A stretch of DNA of 64,000 nucleotides from an uncultured Bacteroidales bacterium (GTDB lineage Bacteria > Bacteroidota > Bacteroidia > Bacteroidales > FEN-979). Below the pieces are notes generated by a model. The model searched no databases. It saw only the letters and a list, made by a program, of their open reading frames with translations, and was not told the DNA's origin. Where the stretch lies: the NCBI GenBank assembly GCA_903959905.1, contig CAJBYO010000054.1:1-64000 (forward strand), read 5' to 3'. The translations under genes were made by a program, and so were the position numbers. How positions within the stretch are numbered: the first letter of the stretch is position 1; each line of letters starts with the position of its first letter. Shown here in pieces: positions 25,487-35,169 of the stretch.

Positions 25487-27366
25487 TTTATTCCAAGTTT
25501 ATGTTGGTATTCCTTCAGTGTATCAAGCAGATTACAACGCATGTGGATAAAATCATCAATGCCTGCTGCTTTGAACGGCTCAACATAATCCTTTAAAAAT
25601 CCGGCAACAACAACGGTTGCCTGACTACCCGACGATTTGATGCTTCCGGCAATTTCAGGTACAATAGCAGGGTATTCTTCATCGGAACTGCAAATGACCA
25701 CAATTTCAGCCCCTGAAGAAAGAAATGCCTGCACACCCTCCCCGGCAGTTTGAAATCCAGGATTGTCAATGATTTCATATCCTGCACAGCCAAAGAAATT
25801 GGCAGCAAAGCCGGCCCGGGCCCTGAGCATGGCCAGGTTCCCCATCGTAAACAGGAACACCGACGGGCGTTTGTTGCCCTGGTTCACAAACTGCTCGGTT
25901 GCGAGCCTGATCTCCTCAAAACCCGCGGTAATACGGAATGGCTGAAGCTTAACCCCTTCAGAAAACCCTGCTTCAACAATGTCTTTGGAAGTATGGATTG
26001 ACGCATACATGGTCTCCAGCGGGTTCGGGTACTGGTTGGTGCCAAGCATGATCATTTTCCGGTTGGCAATGTCAAGGACCTTCTGGTTTTTGCTGCGCTC
26101 AATTTCGCCCCGGATGAAGCCTGACCCGATACATTCAAGCATTCCTCCTTTTGATTCAATGTCCCTGAACAGGTCCCATGCATGACTGGCAATGGAATAC
26201 GTCAGATTTTCAATGTAGTAGGAGCCTGCAGCCGGGTCGCTGACCTGGTCTAAGTATGATTCCTCTTTCAGCACAAGTTGCTGGTTCCTCGCAATCCTGC
26301 GTGAAATTTCGTCCGGCTCCCGGAAGGAGATATCAAAAGGAAGGGTCGTCACTGAATCGGAATTACCGAGAACAGCTGCCATGCTTTCGGTGGTGGTGCG
26401 AAGCATATTCACATAGGGATCGTAGATGGATTTGTTCCACAAAGCGGTGGTGGAATGTATGAACAAACTGAACGATTTTTCATCCTTTGCCCGGAATTGT
26501 TCAATCATCCTGCTCCATAAAATGCGCGCAGCGCGAAGTTTGGCAATCTCCATAAAATAATTCGGCCCTACACCCAGGGAAAATTGCACATATGGGGCTA
26601 TGTCATCAACCGAAATTCCTTTGTCGGTCAGGCACGACAGGTACTCGCAGGCAGAGGCAAGGCTGAATGCAAGTTCCTGCACAAGCGAGGATCCCGCATC
26701 CTGGAAATAGTGGCCATTTACCGTGATGATCTTAAAGCCAGGAAGATGCTGCCGGGCAATGTTTAACAGGTAAGCGGCCTCATCCATGTTGTTTTCCCAG
26801 CTGATATAGAGATTGCCATGAAGCAGCAGGTAACTCAGTGGGTCGAAGTTTACCGACCCTTTAATTTTGCTGCCTCCCGTTTCTCTTTGGGTCAGCTCAT
26901 AAACCAGGAACTCCAGGACCAGCGGATAAGATGCAGCGGAGGTAAAGTTAACAGCGGTCTGATGCAGGTCAATCCCGGCAAGCAGCTCACCCATTAGCTG
27001 GCGGGAAGTCACAAGGTTTGCGTTCAGGCCAAGGGCTGTTGCGCCTTTTGCAACAGCATCTGTCGCAAGGGTATTGATCACGGGGATGTTGACTGAATCG
27101 ATGTCCTGTCTTACCTTCCATTCATTGGTTTGATACAGGGATTCAGAGGTGTTCAAAGTGCCGGAATGAGGAGATCCTGCGAATTCAAGCCCGTCAAGGT
27201 CTTCCGCACGGTAATATGGCTTTACCTCAAATCCCTCATCGGTTTTCCAGAAGAGTTTTTTATGATAATCAGCACCCTTCAGATCGGCGATGATCTTCTC
27301 CTCCCACGCCTCGGTGGATACCGGTGGAAACTCTGAAAATAATTTGGTTGGTTTGATATGATCCAT
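25483..27366 (-). CDS. mutA: Methylmalonyl-CoA mutase, small subunit
   Basis: The protein has 627 residues with the same two-domain layout as MutB. In the B12-like domain the DxHxxG motif is missing (the stretch reads TMGNLAMLRARAGFA), as expected for the non-catalytic subunit of the heterodimer. It pairs with MutB to form the mutase. It is the first gene of a run mutA - outer membrane protein - mutB - M16 peptidase. A -7 box lies 72 bases upstream, and the epimerase gene reads away from it. Confidence 0.92.
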   Translation of the reverse strand: MDHIKPTKLFSEFPPVSTEAWEEKIIADLKGADYHKKLFWKTDEGFEVKPYYRAEDLDGLEFAGSPHSGTLNTSESLYQTNEWKVRQDIDSVNIPVINTLATDAVAKGATALGLNANLVTSRQLMGELLAGIDLHQTAVNFTSAASYPLVLEFLVYELTQRETGGSKIKGSVNFDPLSYLLLHGNLYISWENNMDEAAYLLNIARQHLPGFKIITVNGHYFQDAGSSLVQELAFSLASACEYLSCLTDKGISVDDIAPYVQFSLGVGPNYFMEIAKLRAARILWSRMIEQFRAKDEKSFSLFIHSTTALWNKSIYDPYVNMLRTTTESMAAVLGNSDSVTTLPFDISFREPDEISRRIARNQQLVLKEESYLDQVSDPAAGSYYIENLTYSIASHAWDLFRDIESKGGMLECIGSGFIRGEIERSKNQKVLDIANRKMIMLGTNQYPNPLETMYASIHTSKDIVEAGFSEGVKLQPFRITAGFEEIRLATEQFVNQGNKRPSVFLFTMGNLAMLRARAGFAANFFGCAGYEIIDNPGFQTAGEGVQAFLSSGAEIVVICSSDEEYPAIVPEIAGSIKSSGSQATVVVAGFLKDYVEPFKAAGIDDFIHMRCNLLDTLKEYQHKLGIK

Positions 27367-27438
27367 GTCTGGTTAGTTGAATTTGTAGCTGGTGTATTGA
27401 ACCGGGAATCAAATGTCCTTTTTCCCTCTCTTGTCTTG

Positions 27439-27446
27439 CAAAATTA
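27439..27446 (-). promoter_or_regulatory. -7 box for the mutA operon
   Basis: TAATTTTG on the minus strand, 72 bases upstream of the mutA ATG; the same word precedes several other genes in the window. A weaker TAACTTTA at 27457-27464 on the plus strand may serve the divergent epimerase gene. Confidence 0.5.
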
Positions 27447-27477
27447 AAGAAAATCATAACTTTACGCAAAAAAAGGT

Positions 27478-28335
27478 ATGATTGTTGGAATAAGCGGGTC
27501 AACAGGTTTTGTGGGGCAGTCAATCGTTAACAGGATGAGGGGGCTGGAATGGACGGTCAGGGAAATCAACCGTGCCGCTTTTGCATTGAACGACGATGAT
27601 TTCCTTGCCCGGGAGATAGAAGGAGCAGATGTTGTGATCAACCTGGCAGGCGCCCCCGTTTCAAAAAAGTGGAGCGGTACCTATAAAAATGAAATACTTG
27701 CGAGCCGTATCGATACCACCCGGAAAATAACTGATGCAATTTCCCGGGCTGTAAAAAAGTCTGCTGTTTTTATCTCTGCCTCTGCCATAGGCATTTACGA
27801 CTCCATAAATTCGCATACTGAATCAAGCAGGGCTTATTCCGGTTCTTTCCTTGCCGAAGTTTGTCAGCGATGGGAGCAAACGGCCATGGAGGCTGATGCA
27901 TCCACCCGGGTGGTGATCCTTCGTCTTGGTGTGGTCCTCGGTCGAAACGGAGGTGCGCTTGCAAAAATGCACCTGCCATTCAGCATCGGCCTGGGTGGAA
28001 AAATCGGAAGCGGGAATCAGGCCATGTCGTTTATCCATTTAACTGACCTGGTTGATGCTGTGATATTTACCATTGAAAACACCTCTGTCAAAGGTATTGT
28101 CAACGGGGTGTCGCCTTATCCAACAACAAATGCTGAATTTACGGAGGTACTGGCGAAGTCGCTCGGGCAACCTGCCTGGTTCACCGTTCCGGAGTTTGCC
28201 CTGAAAATGGCTTTTGGAGAAGCGTCCGTTATTATGCTGGAAGGCCAGCGCGTGCTCCCCGAAAAACTGTTGAAGGAAGGGTTTCGATTCCGTTACCCCA
28301 CTGTGCAGAATGCCCTGGTGCAGATCTACGGCTGA
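27478..28335 (+). CDS. TIGR01777-family NAD(P)-dependent epimerase-like protein
   Basis: The protein has 285 residues. It starts with the Rossmann motif GISGSTGFVGQSI and continues with DVVINLAGAPVSKKW and FISASAIGIYD in place of the usual YxxxK site. LGVVLGRNGGALAKM is diagnostic of the TIGR01777 (YfcH-like) group, and the short C-terminal DUF1731-like tail is present. Reaction unknown. It is divergent from mutA and overlaps the S46 peptidase gene tail-to-tail by 10 bases. Confidence 0.9.
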   Translation: MIVGISGSTGFVGQSIVNRMRGLEWTVREINRAAFALNDDDFLAREIEGADVVINLAGAPVSKKWSGTYKNEILASRIDTTRKITDAISRAVKKSAVFISASAIGIYDSINSHTESSRAYSGSFLAEVCQRWEQTAMEADASTRVVILRLGVVLGRNGGALAKMHLPFSIGLGGKIGSGNQAMSFIHLTDLVDAVIFTIENTSVKGIVNGVSPYPTTNAEFTEVLAKSLGQPAWFTVPEFALKMAFGEASVIMLEGQRVLPEKLLKEGFRFRYPTVQNALVQIYG

Positions 28336-30491
28336 ACGACCGTCATCTCGCTTACAAGCCGCCTGCAGCCGGCTACTTTATCAATTACAAACAGGCAGTA
28401 CCTGATGTCCAGTGAAATGTTGCGGCATTGCGACGGATCATACCTGAGGTCGCTCAAGGTGCCTTCCCAGTTGCGGTCGAAGTTAATACCGATGAGTTGG
28501 CCCTGTGCATTCAGCACCGGGCTGCCCGAATTACCTCCGGTGGTATGGTTGGTAGCAATGAAGGCCACATGAACAGTGCCGTCGCGGTCGGCGTAAGGGC
28601 CGTAGTCCTTCTCACTGAATAACTTTTTCAGCCGGGGGTCAACCTTGTAATCGTAAATTTCAGGGTCTTCCTTTTGCATCACGCCCGAAAGGGTCGTAAA
28701 ATAACTGTATTTCACCCCATCGGCCGGGAGATAATCGTCAACTTTTCCATAGGCCACCCTCAGGGTAGAGTTGGCATCCGGGTAGAAAATTTTCCTGCTT
28801 TGCATTTCCATCATGCCTGCCATATAGATCCTTTGCAAACTGTCAATCCTCCCGCCAATCATAGTCATTTCAGGGGCAATATCTTTATCATTCCTTCCGT
28901 AAATGCTTGTCATCAAAAGGAAAGCCGGGTCGTTTTCAAGCTTTTTGACCCGGGAGGCTTTATAGTTGGAAAGGAAGTTCATCAACCGGGCAGAATCAGC
29001 GAACACAGAGGCTGAAAACAATCCAGAGGAATAAGACTCAAAATTTCCCTTGTCTGATTTTTCAATTACGGTAAAAATATCCGGGAGGGATGCTTTTTCC
29101 ATCTTGTTTTGCATCTCCGTCAACATCGCTGTCATGATCTTCTGATCAAGAGAAGCATTGTAATTGGCAAAGAAATCGGTGGTTGCCCTTTTAAGACCTT
29201 CAACAGCCGTTGCGATGTCTTTTTCCGGGGTCTCTTTTTTTCTGCTGATCTTCACCAGATTGCGGAAACCTGCAGCAAACTTCACAATTTCAATTCCCTG
29301 CCCTGCCTCACTGATATAAATGTAGGCACGATCAAGGGGAAGATATTGCTGGTAGGCTGTTTTAAATGCCGGGAGCAGGTTGCCGTATTTTGAGGAGCGT
29401 TCCGAGGTGGAGTCAGCCCATTTTTGGAACTGCTGTTCAAACTGCTCTTTTTCGGCAACAGCCCCGATCCGCCTGATCCCGCGCGATTCACCGATCATTT
29501 TTTTCCAGTAGTTGGCAACACCGTTGGCTTTGGCAGTGTATTGAATGCGGACCAGGCGGTTCTCAGCCATGGCACTGTTCATCATGTCGAGCCGCTTCTG
29601 GCGGATGGCGATCCTGAGTGGGTTTTCCTGGTTGGCCGTGAGGTCAACTCCATAGGATGTCAGGTATTCACGGGTGCTTCCCGGGTAACCGAAAACAAAG
29701 GTGAAGTCGTTTTTCTCGTATCCTTTTAAGGAAACCGGAAGGTGATTTTTGGGTTTATAGGGTACATTCTCCTTCGAATAAGCCGCAGGGTCATTCTCTT
29801 TACTGGCATAAATCCTGAAGACGGAGAAATCGCCGGTATGCCTGGGCCACATCCAGTTGTCGGTATCGCCGCCGAATTTTCCGATGCTTGATGGCGGCGC
29901 GCCAACAAGCCGTACATCTTTGAATACCTCGTTCACCATGAGGTAATACTGGTTGCCGTAGTAAAAGGGCCTGATCTTCGCATCAAAATGTGTTCCCTTC
30001 ATGGCTTCCTTCTCAATTTTTTCGGCATTCTGTTTGATAACCTGGTTGCGCTGAAACTGATTCATGTTCTCGCTGACACCTTCCATCATCCTGGTAGTAA
30101 CATCCTCCATGCGCACAAGCAGGGTAACGCTGACGCCCGGGCAGGGAAGTTCCTCTTCAAAGGTCTGTGCCCAGAATCCATCCGTGATATAATCATGCTG
30201 CAGCGAACTCTGGCGCTGGATCGCACCAAGTCCGCAGTGATGGTTGGTAAGAATCAGCCCCTGTGCAGAAACGATCTCGGCCGTGCATCCTCCTCCAAAC
30301 TGAACAATGGCATCTTTCAGGCTTGAATGATTCACACTGTAAATATCCTCGGCGCTGAGTTTCAGCCCCAGGTCCTGCATGCGTTTCATGTTTAGCTGTT
30401 CGAGGAGCATGGGGATCCACATGCCTTCTTCTGCCATGGAAATGCATCTAAGCAGGATGATAGCAATAATCAACAGGCTGGTTCTTTTCAT
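28326..30491 (-). CDS. S46 dipeptidyl-peptidase of the DPP11 type
   Basis: The protein has 721 residues with a signal peptide (hydrophobic 4-18). Catalytic His85 lies in LTNHHCG and Ser655 in TTGGNSGSPV. Position 673, which sets specificity, is Arg in GINFDRNWEG; Arg there marks DPP11, which removes dipeptides with Asp or Glu at P1, while DPP7 has Gly. This numbering agrees with what I recall for Porphyromonas gingivalis DPP11. The enzyme acts in the periplasm on peptides imported by asaccharolytic bacteria. It overlaps the trmB stop as ATGA (30488-30491). Confidence 0.92.
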   Translation of the reverse strand: MKRTSLLIIAIILLRCISMAEEGMWIPMLLEQLNMKRMQDLGLKLSAEDIYSVNHSSLKDAIVQFGGGCTAEIVSAQGLILTNHHCGLGAIQRQSSLQHDYITDGFWAQTFEEELPCPGVSVTLLVRMEDVTTRMMEGVSENMNQFQRNQVIKQNAEKIEKEAMKGTHFDAKIRPFYYGNQYYLMVNEVFKDVRLVGAPPSSIGKFGGDTDNWMWPRHTGDFSVFRIYASKENDPAAYSKENVPYKPKNHLPVSLKGYEKNDFTFVFGYPGSTREYLTSYGVDLTANQENPLRIAIRQKRLDMMNSAMAENRLVRIQYTAKANGVANYWKKMIGESRGIRRIGAVAEKEQFEQQFQKWADSTSERSSKYGNLLPAFKTAYQQYLPLDRAYIYISEAGQGIEIVKFAAGFRNLVKISRKKETPEKDIATAVEGLKRATTDFFANYNASLDQKIMTAMLTEMQNKMEKASLPDIFTVIEKSDKGNFESYSSGLFSASVFADSARLMNFLSNYKASRVKKLENDPAFLLMTSIYGRNDKDIAPEMTMIGGRIDSLQRIYMAGMMEMQSRKIFYPDANSTLRVAYGKVDDYLPADGVKYSYFTTLSGVMQKEDPEIYDYKVDPRLKKLFSEKDYGPYADRDGTVHVAFIATNHTTGGNSGSPVLNAQGQLIGINFDRNWEGTLSDLRYDPSQCRNISLDIRYCLFVIDKVAGCRRLVSEMTVVQP

Positions 30492-31153
30492 TTTGTGCTG
30501 AGTTGATAGCGTAAGTAACAGATCTTTTTACCGATGCCAAGCCAACGGTTTTCGTAATAAGTTTGAATGGATACCGCATCTTCCGTGTTGCCGGAATTGT
30601 AAAGGTCGTCTGTTGAATATAAAAGCTGATGGCCTTGTTCTCTGATGACATCCAGGGTGTAATTGAAGAAAAACGGGTCGTCTGTTTTCAGGTGGATGAT
30701 CCCTTCGGGGCCCAGGATGTTCCTGAACTTGGCTAAAAAAACCGGGGAGGTCAGCCTCAAACGCTCTTTGCCTAACTGGGGGTCGGGAAATGTGATCCAG
30801 ATTTCAGAGATTTCAGACGGGGCGAAGATCTGTTCAACATGATCAATCATGGCCCTTACAAAGCCGACATTTTTCATCCCGCACTCTGAAACGGTTTTGC
30901 TGCCCCTCCACAACCTGGCACCTTTCCAGTCAATGCCCACATAGTTTTTATCGTGGTATCTGTCGGCAAGACCAACTGTGTATTCCCCCTTGCCGCATCC
31001 CAGTTCAACGATGATCGGATGATCATTTCCGAAAAACTGCTCATGCCATTTGCCCCGGAGCGCAAATCCGGTAAAAAGATCATTGTAAGCAGGCTGTAAA
31101 AGATGGGGAAAGGTGAGGTTTTCCTGGAAATGGATCAGTTTCTTTTTCGCCAC
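30488..31153 (-). CDS. trmB: tRNA (guanine-N7-)-methyltransferase
   Basis: The protein has 221 residues. SAM motif IVELGCGKGEYTVGLA (near 47-62), then YVGIDWKGARLWRG and the TrmB signature EIWITFPDPQLGKERLRLTSP. It methylates G46 in the variable loop of tRNAs. It starts 8 bases after the HU/SPOR gene stop and overlaps the S46 peptidase start, so the three are one transcript. Confidence 0.95.
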   Translation of the reverse strand: MAKKKLIHFQENLTFPHLLQPAYNDLFTGFALRGKWHEQFFGNDHPIIVELGCGKGEYTVGLADRYHDKNYVGIDWKGARLWRGSKTVSECGMKNVGFVRAMIDHVEQIFAPSEISEIWITFPDPQLGKERLRLTSPVFLAKFRNILGPEGIIHLKTDDPFFFNYTLDVIREQGHQLLYSTDDLYNSGNTEDAVSIQTYYENRWLGIGKKICYLRYQLSTK

Positions 31154-31161
31154 GAAGAAGT

Positions 31162-32133
31162 TTATTTTGCAAGGATCCAGGCACCGCTGATATCCGTGGA
31201 ATTTGCAGTTGCCAGCAACTGCCTTGCATCAGCCCTGTTGGAGCATGTGCCGATGGTTACGCGGTAAAGACCGGTTTTTGACTGGTCAAAAATGGAAGCG
31301 GTGACCCCTTTTTGCTTCAGTTCGGAAATAAGCTTTTCTGCATTCTCCTGCATCCTGAATGCGCCGACAATGACTGCAAATGGATCGTCCTGACGCATGG
31401 CTGCAGGTGTTTCGGCTACCGGTGCTTTGATTGCAGGGATGACAATGGTCGGTTTCAGCCGAATGGGAGCATCTTTTTTAACAACCAGCGAGGCTGCGGA
31501 GTACCTGGTGAAGGCTGAAGTCAGGATCCCGGCATTGCTGGCAAAATTGGCAGAGATTTTATCATATTGGGTGACACCGATAACGGTTGCAATTCCAATG
31601 GGAAGTGCAATAACGGCAGCCCATTTAAGTGAACGCGGCAGGATGAATCTTTTACCGGAATGCTTGTTTTCATTCACGGAATTGGCCCACTCAGGCTGCA
31701 ATGCGCCGGAACTCCTGATCACTGGGGGCGAAATGAACGGGGCAAGCCCGAACGCATCGGCGAGCAGGTTGGCATGTTCATCCTGTTCAAAATGAATGAT
31801 TCCTTCTGTACCCGGGTAAAGCAGTCCGATCAGCGGCAAAACAACAGATTTGCCTGCTCTCAATGCAAAACGGCATTCATCCGCGAATTCTTCGATCATC
31901 CTGCAGGCATCGGAATAAGATAATCCTGACGAGGCTGCAACCTCATTGGCAAGCAGTCCGTCATTCTGTTTCAGGTTGATATTGAACAGCAGTTTTTTTG
32001 AAGGGGGATGGAAGGTGTGGTGCACCGGGTCAATCCGGGCGGGTGCATAATTGCCGATAAATCCGCCGAAACCCGGGATGATCACGCAGTTGTGCAGGGA
32101 AAGTAATTCGGCGATGCTGTTTCGGATATCCAT
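31162..32133 (-). CDS. HU-CCDC81 and SPOR domain protein
   Basis: The protein has 323 residues. The N-terminal half has two HU-like CCDC81 modules: VIIPGFGGFIGNYAPARI with LLFNINLKQNDGLL, then the second one to about 125. A membrane segment (about 178-198) follows, then a Pro-rich linker. A C-terminal SPOR domain (about 250-320) contains DPFAVIVGAFRMQENAEKL. SPOR binds denuded peptidoglycan at division sites, while the HU part would be cytoplasmic, which suggests a link between nucleoid and septum. The architecture is specific to Bacteroidetes. It leads a run with trmB and the S46 peptidase. Confidence 0.88.
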   Translation of the reverse strand: MDIRNSIAELLSLHNCVIIPGFGGFIGNYAPARIDPVHHTFHPPSKKLLFNINLKQNDGLLANEVAASSGLSYSDACRMIEEFADECRFALRAGKSVVLPLIGLLYPGTEGIIHFEQDEHANLLADAFGLAPFISPPVIRSSGALQPEWANSVNENKHSGKRFILPRSLKWAAVIALPIGIATVIGVTQYDKISANFASNAGILTSAFTRYSAASLVVKKDAPIRLKPTIVIPAIKAPVAETPAAMRQDDPFAVIVGAFRMQENAEKLISELKQKGVTASIFDQSKTGLYRVTIGTCSNRADARQLLATANSTDISGAWILAK

Positions 32134-32170
32134 TTTGAGGTGCTCAATTTCTGACTGCTAAGATACGGGA

Positions 32171-32932
32171 TTATTGGTGAAAGGTTCCGTTTCTGTTAGT
32201 AATTTTTAACAAATCTGCAGGTGAGTCAATGGCAATACTTTCGTATTCTGTAATTTGTGTTTTGATTTTGTAACCATTGTCGAGCCAGCGAAGCTGCTCC
32301 AGCGATTCCGCCTGCTCAATGGCAGATACCGGCAGGCCGACGATTCGCTTCAACGTTGAAGTTTCATATCCGTAAATACCGATGTGCCTGAAAAATGTTG
32401 CAGCCATCAGCCACTCTTTCTGCTCCATCCCCCTGATAAAAGGGATGACAGCCCGGCTGAAAAGCAGTGCATTACCGTTCTTGTCAACCACCACCTTGAC
32501 CACATTGGGGCTGGTTAAATCTTCCGGCGATCCGATTTTTTTTATGAGGGTGGCAAGCAGGGTACCAGGGTCGCTGAAACATGCTGCCACCTGACTGATC
32601 TGTTCCGGGTTGATATAGGGTTCATCGCCCTGGATGTTGATCACATGGTCGTAATTTTCCCCTTCCTGGTGGAGTTTGTCTGCAACCTCGCAGCAGCGTT
32701 CAGTTCCGCTGTTGTGGTGCGCCCCGGTCATCACCACATTTCCGCCAAAAAGCCTCACATGGTTGAAAATGGCATCATGGTCGGTTGCAACAACCACTTT
32801 TTCAAGGCTGGCACATTTGGCTGATTGCTCATAAACACGCTGTATCATTGACTTTCCGTCAATAATCACCAGCGGCTTCCCCGGGAAACGCGTGGAGGCA
32901 TATCTGGCAGGAATGACACCAAGAATACTCAT
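32171..32932 (-). CDS. kdsB: 3-deoxy-manno-octulosonate cytidylyltransferase
   Basis: The protein has 253 residues. IPARYASTRFPGKPL at the N-terminus is the CTP-binding signature, followed by VVATDH, INIQGDEPYI and RHIGIYGY. It activates Kdo as CMP-Kdo for lipopolysaccharide core synthesis, so this is an outer-membrane-bearing organism. It lies 48 bases after the deoxynucleoside kinase and 37 before the HU/SPOR gene on the same strand. Confidence 0.95.
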   Translation of the reverse strand: MSILGVIPARYASTRFPGKPLVIIDGKSMIQRVYEQSAKCASLEKVVVATDHDAIFNHVRLFGGNVVMTGAHHNSGTERCCEVADKLHQEGENYDHVINIQGDEPYINPEQISQVAACFSDPGTLLATLIKKIGSPEDLTSPNVVKVVVDKNGNALLFSRAVIPFIRGMEQKEWLMAATFFRHIGIYGYETSTLKRIVGLPVSAIEQAESLEQLRWLDNGYKIKTQITEYESIAIDSPADLLKITNRNGTFHQ

Positions 32933-32980
32933 GTACGTTTTATTAATCCTGCATTTACCTGCACGATTCGGGGGCCTGGA

Positions 32981-33595
32981 CTAGAAAAGGCCGTGAAGTT
33001 GTGCGTTGATGTTTTCAATCACATGGCCGAGATCTTCCGGATTCTCGCTCACCTTCAGCGTATCTGCGTCAATAATCAGCAGTTTCCCAAGTTTGTACCC
33101 GTCGATCCATTCTTCATACATGTCGTTCAGGTTCTTCAGGTAGTCGAGGCGGATGGCACTTTCATATTCCCTTCCGCGCTTCTGGATCTGGCTTACCAGT
33201 GTGGGAACGCTGGCACGAAGGTATATCAGGAGGTCGGGAGGCTGGATGAAGGTGCTCATGAGTTCAAAGAGTGAGCGGTAATTGTCAAAATCACGCGTGC
33301 TCATAAGGTTCATGGAATGCAGGTTGGGGGCGAAGATGTAAGCATCCTCATAGATCGTGCGGTCCTGTATGACCGTTTTGCCTGAATTCCTGATATCTAC
33401 GACCTGCCTGAAACGGCTGTTCAGGAAATAGATCTGAAGGTTGAACGACCATCGCTGCATCTCTTCATAAAAACTGTTCAGGTAAGGATTCGTGTCCACA
33501 TCCTCATAATGCGGGTCCCACCCGAAATGTTTGGCAAGCAATCTTGTCAGGGTCGTTTTTCCGGATCCGATGTTTCCGGCGATCGCGATATGCAT
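32981..33595 (-). CDS. Deoxynucleoside kinase
   Basis: The protein has 204 residues. P-loop GNIGSGKTT (7-15), the YEDVDTNPYL substrate block, and DRTIYEDAYIF (the DRS-type motif) show a dNK/dGK-dAK family enzyme that phosphorylates deoxynucleosides for DNA precursor salvage. Arg-rich LID region KRGREYE is present. Which base it prefers is not evident. It follows the GH3-family gene by 35 bases but has its own -7 box. Confidence 0.9.
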   Translation of the reverse strand: MHIAIAGNIGSGKTTLTRLLAKHFGWDPHYEDVDTNPYLNSFYEEMQRWSFNLQIYFLNSRFRQVVDIRNSGKTVIQDRTIYEDAYIFAPNLHSMNLMSTRDFDNYRSLFELMSTFIQPPDLLIYLRASVPTLVSQIQKRGREYESAIRLDYLKNLNDMYEEWIDGYKLGKLLIIDADTLKVSENPEDLGHVIENINAQLHGLF

Positions 33596-33612
33596 AGGTA
33601 AAATTTTGTGAT

Positions 33613-33620
33613 CAAAATTA
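33613..33620 (-). promoter_or_regulatory. -7 box for the deoxynucleoside kinase gene
   Basis: TAATTTTG on the minus strand, 17 bases upstream of the ATG, in the short AT-rich gap after the GH3 gene. Confidence 0.5.
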
Positions 33621-33630
33621 AAAAAAGGAA

Positions 33631-35151
33631 TTAACCCGGCGCTATCAAATTCATGATTTCGTCAATATATTTTCGGTCGTTGTAGAGCCTCGGCACTTTA
33701 TGCTGTCCGCCCAGTTTCCCTTTTGATTTGAGCCACAGGTAGAATGACCCGGGAGGGACGGTCGTGATGCGGGGTTCTTCCAGCAGCATGTCGTGATATC
33801 GCTTTGCCTCATAGTCGGAATTGAGCGATTTAAGGGCGGTGTCGAGCGTGGCGGTAAAGAACGAAAGGTCTTCGGGAGTCTTTTCAAACTCAATGAGCCA
33901 TTCGTGGGCGCCTTTTTGCTTGCCTGAAATATAAATGGGGGCGGCCGTGTATTCTGTCACAATGGCATGACTGCGTTCACAGGCGATGGCCAGCGCCTTT
34001 TCAGCGTTGTCAATAATAAGTTCCTCTCCGAAGGCATTGATAAAATTCCTGGTGCGGCCCGAAATCCGTATCCTGTAAGGCCTGCATGATGTAAACTGCA
34101 CGGTGTCGCCGATCAGGTATCTCCACAGCCCGGCGTTGGTGGTAATCACCATGGCGTAGTTGGTGTTGAGTTCAACCTGGTCAAGGTCATAGGTTTCAGG
34201 GTGGTCGAGCCCCACCTGGTCAACCGGGATAAATTCGTAATAGATCCCGTAGTCAAGCATGAGAAGCATGTCGTCGGCCATGTTCCTGTCCTGGATGCCG
34301 AAAAAACCCTCGGATGCGTTGTATGTTTCAAGATAATTGACTTTGGCTGATGGCAGGATCAATCTGAATTGTTCCCTGTAGGGGGTGAAACTTACCCCGC
34401 CGTGAATAAAAAGTTCAAAATTCGGCCAGACTTCCAGGATGGTGGATTTACCTGTTATTTCCAGGATCCGTTTGAACAGCAGCAATGTCCACGACGGCAC
34501 ACCCGAAATGCTGGTCACATCATGCTGGATCGTGGCGGCTGCCATCATTTCAATCTTGCTTTCCCATTCATCCATCAGGGCGATCGACAGGTTTGGGGTA
34601 CGCATGAACTCGATCCATCCCGGCAGGTTCTGGATCAGGATGGCAGAAAGGTCACCCTGAATATAGGATTCATTGTTCACCTCCATGATCTGGTGCGAGC
34701 CTCCCATTGCGATGGACTTCCCGTCGAAGAGTTTCGTATCGTTGTGCGTGTTGCAATAGATAGATAACAGGTCTTTCCCCCCTTTGAAATGACACTCTTC
34801 CAACGCTTCCTGGCTCACCGGGATGAATTTGCTTTTATCGTTTGTAGTCCCCGAAGATTTGGCAAACCACTTGATCTCAGAGGGCCACAGGATGTTCTGT
34901 TCTCCCTGGCGCAGGCGGTTGATGGATTCCTTCATGGATTCATAATCATGAATCGGAATGCGGTTTTTAAATTGTTCTGTTGTTGAAATGGATTTGAAAT
35001 CATAATGCCTGCCCCATTCCGTGTTGCGGGCGGTAGAAAGAAGCTTTCGCAGCCATTCCGACTGCACCTCTTCTGGGTATTGCATAAAGAGCTCAATCTG
35101 ATGAATTCTTTTTTTCATCAGCCAGGAGATAACGGAATTGATCAGGGCCAT
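33631..35151 (-). CDS. GH3 auxin-responsive promoter family protein (acyl-adenylating)
   Basis: The protein has 506 residues. KSSGTTNDKSKFIPVS is the ATP/AMP loop, and YNASEGFFGIQD and YAMVITTNAGLWRYLIGDTV are the later GH3 blocks. Plant GH3 enzymes adenylate a carboxylic acid and join it to an amino acid. Bacterial members are widespread in Bacteroidetes without assigned substrates. Full length for the family. A -7 box stands only 10 bases upstream of the ATG. Confidence 0.9.
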   Translation of the reverse strand: MALINSVISWLMKKRIHQIELFMQYPEEVQSEWLRKLLSTARNTEWGRHYDFKSISTTEQFKNRIPIHDYESMKESINRLRQGEQNILWPSEIKWFAKSSGTTNDKSKFIPVSQEALEECHFKGGKDLLSIYCNTHNDTKLFDGKSIAMGGSHQIMEVNNESYIQGDLSAILIQNLPGWIEFMRTPNLSIALMDEWESKIEMMAAATIQHDVTSISGVPSWTLLLFKRILEITGKSTILEVWPNFELFIHGGVSFTPYREQFRLILPSAKVNYLETYNASEGFFGIQDRNMADDMLLMLDYGIYYEFIPVDQVGLDHPETYDLDQVELNTNYAMVITTNAGLWRYLIGDTVQFTSCRPYRIRISGRTRNFINAFGEELIIDNAEKALAIACERSHAIVTEYTAAPIYISGKQKGAHEWLIEFEKTPEDLSFFTATLDTALKSLNSDYEAKRYHDMLLEEPRITTVPPGSFYLWLKSKGKLGGQHKVPRLYNDRKYIDEIMNLIAPG

Positions 35152-35161
35152 GTAGGATATG

Positions 35162-35169
35162 CAAAGTTA
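35162..35169 (-). promoter_or_regulatory. -7 box for the GH3 gene
   Basis: TAACTTTG on the minus strand matches TAnnTTTG. Its closeness to the ATG at 35151 predicts a very short leader. Confidence 0.45.
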
